The notes beneath the pieces are model-generated. The model searched no databases, had not been told where the DNA came from, and saw only the letters and a program-made list of their open reading frames with translations. A DNA stretch of 64,000 nucleotides from Isoetes taiwanensis. Taxonomy: Eukaryota > Streptophyta > Lycopodiopsida > Isoetales > Isoetaceae. This document shows positions 25,540 to 33,635 of this stretch, piece by piece. The position numbers and the translations under genes are program-made. The stretch is taken from contig JAJEKV010000027.1 of NCBI GenBank assembly GCA_021234155.1, forward strand, positions 6,012,623 through 6,076,622, in the 5' to 3' direction. Each line of letters begins with the position of its first letter. Positions within the stretch are counted from its first letter, which is position 1.

Positions 25540-25900
25540 TAGGGTTGAATGGTTCACCTTTTATAGTTACGCGGGCTCCATTAGCGCGTTGAAGGTAACT
25601 TCTCTCTTCTCGCAGCCTATGTTGGCTTTTGCAGATGCCAAGAATTCCATTCCGGACAATGAGGTCGATATTTGCCAATATCCATTAACTCGGCACCCAT
25701 AGCAACCGGTGCGCCCGGCAACCATGATCTTAAGGTTGATGCGACGACCATGAGTATGTCTAACCTTACCATCGGCTAAAGTGACAGGCCCCGCCGCGGA
25801 CCTTAGGGTTTCCAGTTGTAGGACCCGGGCCATTCTAGGAGAAGCAAAATTATGTGTCCCCCCGTATCCATAAGAATTACAAAAGGCTTACCGCCTACTT
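25540..25900 (-). pseudogene. Protease part of pol
   Basis: The minus strand reads FVILMDTGG near 25860-25890, with the DTG/DSG catalytic triad of retropepsins (family norm: VLIDSGATHNFI). It lies between gag and reverse transcriptase, as expected. The surrounding frame is interrupted. Confidence 0.7.
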
Positions 25901-26039
25901 GGCCTATGGTGGAAATGACAAAGAAAGTGACTTTTCAAGATTGCCGTTTTATACCGCAAGGATATGAGACGACCGTGAATGTACTCGGAGCCGCCCCCGT
26001 CGGCCGGTAATGTTGACTCAATATCGCCCCATCCAAGGT

Positions 26040-26130
26040 CGGGCCATGGCCACCAGGCCCCTGGGTAACATATGGGCAATTGCATGAAGTGTCCGTGCCT
26101 CATACACTGTAACATGCCTTATCCCTACAA
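26040..26130 (-). other. Zinc-knuckle-like end of gag
   Basis: The minus strand shows MRHGHFMQLPI preceded by cysteine codons, resembling the GHF/GHxxxxC part of a CCHC nucleocapsid knuckle. It lies between the gag core and protease. The match is partial. Confidence 0.45.
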
Positions 26131-26363
26131 GTACTTGTTCCTCGCCTCTTTAGGAATGGATCAGAAGAGGTTCGCGAACTTCCTTACCAAGCATTGTTTA
26201 CGCTTATCCGGCGTGCTAAAAGCGACTTTCTTCTCCGGCGGACCGTGAAGAGTTCTCACGAGGGCCCCGGACTTGGAGAGCGGGTTTATAAGGTGTGGAT
26301 GGCCGTGTCTGCGAGTAAGGAGCAGACGCGGATATCGATTCCTTTGTATGTCCTCCTCGAGGC

Positions 26364-27244
26364 TCAATGCTTTAGCCTCGCCAGAATCGATTTCGGGTCG
26401 ATGGCCTTAACCATACGTTTGATCGATGGTGCCAAACCCTCAATATAGCCCTCCACTGCCCTTTTCTCATTCATACCAGGTACATACAGTCTCAGGCGCA
26501 TAAACTCATCCGTGTAAGCCTGCAGGACATACTTTTCTACCGCTCCAACCTGTAGAAAAAGTCGGATCTGTTGGCATTTATGTGCACGGGGCACATAATG
26601 CGATTTGAAGGCCTTGGCAAACTTTCTGAAGTTGCATCTACTCCTGTCCAGATGTTTGGCTCTGGCATAGCCCTTCCACCAAATACGGGCAGCTCCGGTA
26701 AGGTTTGTGGTGGCAACCTTTCCTGTATCCTTCTCTGTCATGCCATAGGACCTGCCGAACTCCTTCATTTCGTCCAGCCAGGATTCGGCATTCAAGCCGC
26801 CTCTAGATTTCCCATCAAACTGGGCCAATTTCCTATTCTTCCATATACTAGTTATGGCTGTATCAACTGTCTTGCGGTACTCCTTATCTCGGCGCTTTGC
26901 ATGGCCACCAGATGATGCGGATGATTCAGATGACACTGAAGTGGCAGACTTTGAGGAGGTGGCACTATCTCTAGAGGAGCTCCGTCGGCGTTTAGAGTGG
27001 GACCTCTTTCGCACGGGTACAGGACTGGTTCGTGGTGGGGACGGCTGCTGTGCAGGTGGACTAGGCGGCAACGGAGGTAACTCCGGTGCATCCTGTTGTA
27101 CATGCTGTGGTGGGTTAGCATGCAAGGCGAGGGGCGTAATTCGCCTAACTGTCTTTTCATCAGCATCAATTCTTGTTCGGGTGTTAATCGACTTGCATTT
27201 GAGGGTGTCTGCCAGGCGGCATTGCGTGCACCGTCTATATTAAA
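26364..27244 (-). CDS. Gag (capsid) part of the element
   Basis: Open from the ATG at 27125 (253 codons); a second start further upstream at 27244 (MFNIDGARNA) may be the original one in another frame. The N-terminal ~90 residues are proline- then serine/arginine-rich and look disordered. The retrotransposon gag core follows: FDGKSRGGLNAESWLDEM, TNLTGAARIWWKGY, FRKFAKAFKSHYVP and YTDEFMRLRLYVPGMNEK, matching the conserved W-L and aromatic pattern of Retrotrans_gag. It would form the virus-like particle. The C-terminus runs toward a zinc-knuckle-like stretch. Confidence 0.88.
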
Positions 27245-27471
27245 CATAGTAAGTGTTATAACAAAGTCATTTTGGGTAGTATCGAGAAACACAAAGTGAA
27301 CACGGAAAAGGACGGAAGATTCAAATTACAAGCGAACTAACGGTTACATTAAAGAAGTTCATACGGAACACAGTTATAAACTTATAGTTATATAATACAT
27401 AAAGGGGCCTGATACAGGCCATTTCCTAGTCATAGTGAAGCATAGGAACACACAAAACTGGAAAATGCGGC

Positions 27472-28008
27472 TTAAGGGTTTGCGTAGGGATACATGACGG
27501 CATAGCGCACACTCTCACGCACAGCTCTGACGAGCTTGTAACGTGCCCAAGCCTGGATAATAACGGGTTGATAATCCCAAGTGGGGCTAATAATCAGAAG
27601 GTTGAAGAGCCTTCGCAGTGCGTAGAAGATTTGCCAGAGATGATCATTAGCATCCTCAAAAGCTTGATGTGGGGTCATATTCCAATAATCCCAAGTGCGG
27701 GAAAGGGTCCATTTCAAATCATCGTAAGCACGTTCTCGAAGAAGAGTAACTATTTCCATCCCCTTGTCAGGATCATAAGGTTGTTCCGGCACCCTAAGCT
27801 CCGCTATCTCATCGTCAACTTCCCGTTCAGGATACTCGTTGTATCGTTCCCCATAGTCCTGTTCAGGAGGTCCCTGTTCATCTCTCGTTATCTGGAATGT
27901 TATCCTATCTTCGTACTCCGCCAGTGTTTCTTCTGCAAGACGACAGGAGTAATTATATATAGATTGAACAATTTTGCTATACCCTAGATTCCAGTAGTAA
28001 GACATCAT
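27472..28008 (-). CDS. Unrecognised ORF of the 5' module, next to gag
   Basis: A clean 178-codon ORF, co-oriented with gag-pol, starting MMSYYWNLGYSK. It has an acidic middle (YNEYPEREVDDEIAELRVPE) and a helix-rich, tryptophan-containing second half (LKWTLSRTWDYWNMT, LLIISPTWDYQPVI, YKLVRAVRESVRY). No signal peptide, clear membrane segment or known motif is seen. It sits in the extra sequence between primer-binding site and gag, where most Ty3/gypsy elements have no gene. It is probably an additional element protein; function unknown. Confidence 0.65.
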   Translation of the reverse strand: MMSYYWNLGYSKIVQSIYNYSCRLAEETLAEYEDRITFQITRDEQGPPEQDYGERYNEYPEREVDDEIAELRVPEQPYDPDKGMEIVTLLRERAYDDLKWTLSRTWDYWNMTPHQAFEDANDHLWQIFYALRRLFNLLIISPTWDYQPVIIQAWARYKLVRAVRESVRYAVMYPYANP

Positions 28009-28299
28009 GGAAGAGAACGATTTGAATTGTATTCATTAATACAATAGACACAAATCATAAGAGAATAGCGTATATATTGTATAATGGCTCAAAACAAAAA
28101 TATACTAATTCCAAGAAAATACATATGGTGGAGTTGCCCAAAGGCTATACTCATTTAATGGATCTTAGGAAAGGACTAAGAGCTAGGCCCCGCGTCTTGA
28201 TCCATTTTCGTAGGGGACGGTGGCTCCGGGCGGTAAAAGCGCAACAGGGGGCTAATGGTGAGGCGGCACCAAGCAATCAAGCGGGAGGAAAAGCGATAG

Positions 28300-29626
28300 C
28301 TAATGGTGTGCTGCACGAGCATTTTCATGCTCATCCAAGCCGCAATGTCTTGGCTTAACGCAAACAAGTGCCAAGTCGCGACTCACAAGTCTGGCGTAAT
28401 GGAGATTTGTAGGAGCTTGGCGGTGTCCGGCCAGAATCGACAAAGCCGGTGCCCAAAAAGATGCCTCAGCCTTAGGAGCGAGAGCTCGAACAAAGAATAA
28501 CACCTGGCCTTGACGAAAAGCTGAGAGGAAGAACCGCGTAAGATGGTTCTTAAAAGCTACTACGTCAGGATCTCTGCTAGTCGCTATCTCCCTTTCAAGA
28601 TTGAGATGTACCTGCTCCGCATAGGCCTCTTCCTTATCTTCTTTCAGATGGTCTTGATTATCGCACAACTCTTCTCCCTGTTCATCCTCCTCCATTGGTA
28701 TGGCCACCTCGTTAATATTAGGGACATGAGGTCCCATAGCAAAGAAAAAGCATCCTCAGGTGGCGGAGAAGGGGGATCTTGGAGCATCAATTGCCTTAGC
28801 TGTAACAAGGTCTCAACAGGTGCAAGGTCTTCTGGGTGAAACCTAAGTAGCCGTTGGACTTCCGCAGGATAATCAGGAAGGGAGAAGTCAAGGAAGTCAT
28901 CCTGACAATACCGGGCCGAGCTTCGCATGTGACGCAGGTCCTTGGTCATGTGTGGAAGGTTAGCGATGACGGATATGCCCACATGATATCATCGAGGAGG
29001 AGATACTCGACCATTGTGCATGATTGGGGAAGGGCATCCAACCCCGCAAGCTTGCGGCATCGTGGCCTCATGACAACGGGCGGTTCGATGGCGAGCCGCT
29101 TCCATCGAACAAAATCAGATGGCTGATGCGCCATCCTCCTCCGGATCATCAGCAATAGGTAACTTCCCTTTTTCCAATGGAGTGTAATCAACTCCACATA
29201 TTGGTCCATAAGAATGGCTAATGCAAAGCGGACCTCAAAATAGGTCTGGCATCATTCAAAACGGAGGATAGGAGCATGACAGCACGGCGCTGAATACCCC
29301 TAAGTGTATCCTCAAAGATGTTTGTCATCCCCAAGCATCTGCATAAGTACGGATCTGTGGAGGTAAAGCTGAGGAGGATCGCCATACGGAGTGCACTGGG
29401 GCACCCTCTCTTGAATGTAAAACTGCAAGAAATCGGCATAGTCGGGATGGGTCTCCATATTGGCGATAAGATCCACCTCTTGTAACAAATAAGGATGGAG
29501 CTGCTCAAAGGGGACATCAGGATCCCATCGCTCTCCATCGTGGTACCACCATTGCCGACACGGGTATGGTCCATAGCGAGCACTAGGGGAGGAGGAGGAA
29601 GATAGGAAAAGGGAAGAGCTTATCAC
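28300..29626 (-). pseudogene. Unrecognised coding-like region of the 5' module
   Basis: Five overlapping minus-strand open stretches cover this interval. Their peptides have protein-like composition, for example WYHDGERWDPDVPFEQLHPY, PDYADFLQFYIQERVP, PAEVQRLLRFHPEDLAPVE and PMEEDEQGEELCDNQDHLKE (acidic, perhaps coiled). I recognise no domain. It is probably one decayed gene of the element, broken a few times. It precedes the ORF at 27472-28008 in transcript order. Confidence 0.5.
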
Positions 29627-29765
29627 AAGATTGGAAACCCTAAAAGGAAAGGGGTACGTTTAAAGAAAAAGTGTTCCCTTTTTTTTTTTTTTTAAAAAGA
29701 ATATTCCCTGAAGTGAAATAATTTATTATTATTTCGGTTATTGGAAAAAAAATGGTGTTTTGTTG

Positions 29766-29791
29766 TTTTTTTTTTTTTTTTTTTTTTTTTT
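29766..29791 (-). other. A26 tract on the sense strand behind the H3-like ORF
   Basis: Twenty-six consecutive T on the plus strand, meaning A26 in the sense of the H3 ORF, starting about 132 nt after its stop. Plant core histone mRNAs are polyadenylated, so this is what a captured processed H3 mRNA would look like. A second A15 tract follows at 29679-29693. Confidence 0.8.
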
Positions 29792-29923
29792 CGATTTGAA
29801 AGTTTGCATGTATAGACAGCATGCAAATGCAGTAATAGAATATGATGTTAATATAACACTTTATATTAATATCAAAACAGGATGTACAAAAAGATACAAC
29901 ACATATTACAAAATTGAGGACAA

Positions 29924-30334
29924 TTAAGGCCTCTCCCCACGAATCCTACGCGCCAAGGCCAAATCCTTGGGCATGATGGTCACACGCTTAGCATGTATAG
30001 CACAGAGGTTCGCGTCGCCAAGAAGCGCAACCAGATAATCCTCAGCCGCCTCTGTAGGGCCAAGATGGCATGCGCAGGGCGGGAGGTCAGTCTTAAACTC
30101 CTGCGCGATTTCCCGAACAAGACGCTGGAACGGCAACTTCCTAATGAGAAGCTCAAGAGACCCGATACTTGCGGATTTCCAAGAGGCCACCGCCCCGTGT
30201 CTAAACCGGTGGGGCTTCCTCGACGAGGAGGGGGGAACAAGAGGAAGTCTCTTCCCTCCCGTGGCTGGATGTCGGGCTCGCTCAACTAAGGTGTCCCTTC
30301 TCGGTATCCCTCTCTTCTTTGCAACCCCACCCAT
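29924..30334 (-). CDS. Histone H3-like protein inside the retrotransposon
   Basis: 136 codons, the same length as histone H3 with its initiator Met. The histone-fold core is unmistakable: RKPHRFR (39-45), [17 protein letters not shown] (62-78), FKTDL (80-84), [11 protein letters not shown] (95-105), [16 protein letters not shown] (109-124) and LARRIRGER (127-135). The last two segments are almost identical to canonical H3 (helix 2 end, loop 2, helix 3). The N-tail is strongly diverged: ATGG is kept, but the ARTKQTARKS start and its modifiable lysines are not at the ORF start. The helix-N and loop-1 areas match poorly, so the copy may be somewhat decayed or affected by sequence error. Loop 1 is not extended as in CENH3. 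The ORF is co-oriented with gag-pol, lies between primer-binding site and gag, and is followed by a 3' UTR-like stretch and an A26 tract. Confidence 0.93.
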   Translation of the reverse strand: MGGVAKKRGIPRRDTLVERARHPATGGKRLPLVPPSSSRKPHRFRHGAVASWKSASIGSLELLIRKLPFQRLVREIAQEFKTDLPPCACHLGPTEAAEDYLVALLGDANLCAIHAKRVTIMPKDLALARRIRGERP

Positions 30335-31099
30335 CGCCTCGAGCCGGGTCTTGTATTGTGACCCCAGCGAAGTTGGGCTGGTGGTCTTTCTCTTCCGCCG
30401 GTAAAACGGTTGGGGGGCTCCTAACCCAGTATCCGATCTCGGCTACTAGTATCCGAACGCTTGGCGCTCAGCGTCTTTGCTCCTTAACAAGCGTCTGGCC
30501 GTCCGCCGCCGGATCTCTCGCAAGATATCGGTCCGGTCGGGCCGCCATGTCAAGTTCCACATCCATCGGTTCTTCCTCGAGAAACGAGGGTTAACATCTT
30601 CCCGGATAAAGAACTGGGCATCCTCATCGTAGTAGTATGGGGGTATTACAAAGCTGTGGCCCTCGCTATGGCTCTACCGTCCCAAATATCGATACTCATG
30701 ACCCCTTGTAGCCGGGGTCCGCACGAAGCTGCCTCCCCTAAGATCTTTCCTCGTGGGCCATGGCCATTGTGTGCCGATTGGCTACTCGAGCCTCGGCTCC
30801 AAGAAAGATCTGGGGCCATATCCGCAGGGGTAGTATTTAACTAAGGTTAGGGGTTTGGTCCTCCTGCTCCACCAAGGTATAAGTCATCCCTTCAGCGTTG
30901 AGCTTTAGCAAGAACCGATTCACAAATGGAAAACCGGTATGGTATCCGGATCCCCTCCATGAATCGTGAACACTAGTTGATCTAGGAGGAGTTCAGCCTC
31001 TTCTCGCCCCTTCAGTATCTCGATGTAGTCCCCAAGCAAACGTAAGAGCTGGACAACATCGTAGCTTGAGAAGCTCTTAGTGCCCTTGGTTCTCGCCAT
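30335..31099 (-). pseudogene. Coding-like stretch upstream of the H3-like ORF
   Basis: An ATG at 31099 opens a reading that starts MARTKGTKS and continues FSSYDVVQLLRLLGDYIEIL before a helical, acidic segment. The first five residues equal the N-terminus of canonical histone H3 (MARTKQTARKS), which may be chance. Further along, basic coding-like peptides occur (for example REDVNPRFSRKNRWMWN). It is not open throughout. Whether this was the N-terminal part of the H3-like protein or a separate gene cannot be decided here. Confidence 0.45.
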
Positions 31100-31708
31100 C
31101 TCTTTTCAATGTAGCGGGCAGGCCGCGGAGGTGGAAGTCGCAGCTAGGGCGCTCCAAAAAGGGTTGGTCAAACTGGTACGGACAAATACGGCGGCTATGG
31201 CGCTTGGCGGTCGGGTGAGGAGGCGGAACCCTAAAAGGAGTAGGTGAGCCAAAACCCTAAAAACGTCCGTGGTTAAATTTCGCCTCAGTAATTAAAATTT
31301 TTTTTTTTAAATGGTCAACGCCTGGTCAAACCGGCGGACTTGGGTATTTTGGCCCTTAAAATCGCAAAATAAACCCTTATTTACCCAAGTGCGCCTATTT
31401 TAAATTTCGGCCCCTCTGATCACCACTTCTCGCTCACCTGGCAGTGTCCTAGACTAATTCAAGGGTCCCCGACGCAATGAAACAAAACTTTTCCGATTCC
31501 GAGCTGCCTGAGGAAAGTTATGGCACTTTCCAACTTGAGTCATCCAGTCGCCCTAAACTTCCTAAAGACTTACAATTTACTATATCAACCTAGCACAAAA
31601 CCAAACATCAAAGAGCTAAACAATCACACTCGCTTTAACTCCCTCCTAACTACCGAACTAACGAGTTAGGGCTTGGTCAGTGCTATGATTCCGAGTAACC
31701 GAAATCAC
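31100..31708 (-). other. 5' leader of the element
   Basis: About 600 bp between the primer-binding site and the first ATG of the 5' module, with no recognised coding sequence. A packaging signal would be expected in this area but cannot be recognised by eye. Confidence 0.5.
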
Positions 31709-31721
31709 GGCTCTGATACCA
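31709..31721 (-). promoter_or_regulatory. Primer-binding site for initiator tRNA-Met
   Basis: On the minus strand TGGTATCAGAGCC lies one base from the 5' LTR end. It is complementary to the 3' end of plant initiator tRNA-Met, the commonest primer of plant LTR retrotransposons. This fixes the right-hand LTR as 5'. Confidence 0.95.
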
Positions 31722-31722
31722 C

Positions 31723-33363
31723 TGTGACGCTCCCTGAACATATACGACCCTCGGACGTATACATACGGGGACTTTCCCCTCCCATGGCGACCAACTCGCC
31801 ATGAGCAGGGCCCTCCGTCTATTCCGGGCCATCTATAATATGATGCCCGAAAGAAGGACACGAAGGGGTCATTCGGCCCACGCCTTCAATGGGGCTCCTA
31901 CGTCGCGGAAGCGTGAATACAAGGGTTAGCACACAAAGATAAATCGTGATATAAATAACCACCTCGAAGGGTGGCATATCCATCCAAATACCAACGGCAA
32001 AGAATATGCATCTAAACCTAAGAAAACACCCCAAACCCATGGTTCTACCCCGGTTCAGACTCCAGTGAGGATCGACTGACGGCTAGGCCTCAAGAGATCA
32101 GCGCACGTAATCTTGACATGGCGCTATCGGCATAGAACATTGGCTAGGGTTGTCCACTCCATCCGCCCCTCCCGTGCACACACTTTGCAGATGGGTCAAT
32201 TCACGCTATGGCGTCGCTATAGCCTTCCGGAGACGCAGGCTCGAGGCATCACCCTGCTGAGCCTACTCCGGGGTTCATGAAGTCCCGGTCCGATGAGGCA
32301 GGTCAGGGAAGCGTCCCCTTCCAGAATCACAGTGGCTCCATGGGCGAGCTAGAGAATACGTGCCGCATCAGCGACCCCCGCATCCGTACCCGACTTACTC
32401 GCCCTAAATCTACTCAAAGTGCAAGGTGCCCCATACGGGTCACACCTTCCCACCCAGGGAGTGTCAGACCCATACCCGGCCCTCTACGTGACCGGCTATC
32501 AGGTCTAGCTCGCTATAGGAGTCCCAGGAGCCTTTTATGTTCGTGCAAGACCCCACCTCCACTTCACCACTGTGTTCCTTGTCTGGTGCTAAGCCAGTAC
32601 CATAGCATCTATGACCCGGTGGGCTCTTGTGCACAGGCCGCATTTAACGGGATAATACAGGGCTCTATCTAGGAGCATACTACAATAAATAGCCTCTGAG
32701 GTCTCTACCCCCCCTTAATTCCCCATTTCCAGAGTAACACTAGGCTAACAACCACCAGTCCATCCATTACAAGCAAAACCAGAATCGAAATATATAGAGA
32801 ACCTACCTTTACAATCAAGGGTTAGTTCCTACGAGTAAACACAGAGAGAATAGACCAGCAACCCAAGCAGGTGCCCCACAGGGCGCTTTTATCCTAGAAT
32901 TCACAACTACACTAGCCACCCACCTGTGTTTCGGCTCGACCCATTGTCGTTGGGGATCTCCATCTTCTTGGTCTGGGTGTTCAGCTTGTGCAAGAAGGGT
33001 GGCGTCCAATTGCTCAAGGTGGCGCTCAGCTCTGGTCACAAAGGTGGCGCTCCACTGCTCAAGGTGAGTTGTGGCTGATATGGGGGTGGCGATCCACCCT
33101 ATTGACCCCAATTAGCATTATCATGCTAACCAATCGAGGGTGGCCACGTGGCGCCTTCCCAAACCATAATTAACTTAATTATGGTTTTTTTAAATGTTAA
33201 TTCCTTAGTTATAGGTTATTATTGTTAATAATTAAATTAGCATAGCTAATTTAATCCTTTTTAAGTGAACCACCTAGGTTCCCATACCCCATGTGGCGTA
33301 TGTATCCCTGGTGACGTGTCAACATATTTATACTTATACCGTATAAATACTTGGAACATCACA
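31723..33363 (-). mobile_element. 5' LTR of the element
   Basis: 1641 bp, partner of 20256-21893. Followed directly by the TSD copy TCCTC at 33364-33368. Promoter and polyadenylation signals should lie here, but I could not place them with confidence. Confidence 0.95.
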
Positions 33364-33635
33364 TCCTCCGGCAGTACGTTAGTCTTCAGCACATGGGAGC
33401 AATTCCCTCAAAGACGTTACCGCCGGTTGCTATTGCATCACTGCATCATTGGACAAATAAAGTAGCTTTCATAGATCAGTATACTAGGGATGTTTTTAGC
33501 CACCTTTGAACACAGACGCCATACCTCCACTATTTTTAAGTGCATCCCCGGAACTTTCTTGTTGATATATTTGTTTTCTCCTATCTTTTTTGAGAGTCGA
33601 CCTAAAATAAATTTGATAGACCATCCAGTTTTATG
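33364..33635. other. Flank between retrotransposon and block B
   Basis: Begins with the TSD copy TCCTC. The remaining ~270 bp are unique and hold no recognised gene. Confidence 0.6.

Larger units (their letters stand above)
20256..33363 (-). mobile_element. Ty3/gypsy chromovirus-type LTR retrotransposon carrying a histone H3-like ORF
   Basis: Complete in layout, 13.1 kb, coding strand minus: 5' LTR 31723-33363, initiator-Met primer-binding site, ~4.4-kb extra 5' module with an H3-like ORF and further ORFs, gag, protease, reverse transcriptase, RNase H, integrase, chromodomain-like C-terminus, polypurine tract, 3' LTR 20256-21893. Target-site duplication is TCCTC. LTR ends are TGTGACG...CACA. 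In a 265-bp stretch that I aligned by eye the LTRs differ at about three sites, so insertion was recent. The reading frames are interrupted at several places (perhaps five to ten), so the copy looks broken, although part of the damage coincides with patches of suspect sequence quality. Domain order RT-RH-IN-chromodomain and RT sequence type place it in the chromoviruses, not Tat/Ogre or Athila. Confidence 0.95.

Noticed and set aside
29924-30334. H3-like ORF as a centromeric CENH3
   Set aside because: Loop 1 is not lengthened and the core is closer to canonical H3 (for example [16 protein letters not shown] and [11 protein letters not shown]). The diverged tail alone is not enough.
29993-30404. 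Plus-strand ORFs opposite the H3-like ORF
   Set aside because: They are antisense shadows of the H3 reading with no protein-like motif.
20256-33363. Element as Tat/Ogre type because of its extra 5' ORFs
   Set aside because: Reverse transcriptase motifs, initiator-Met primer site and chromodomain-like end are those of chromoviruses.
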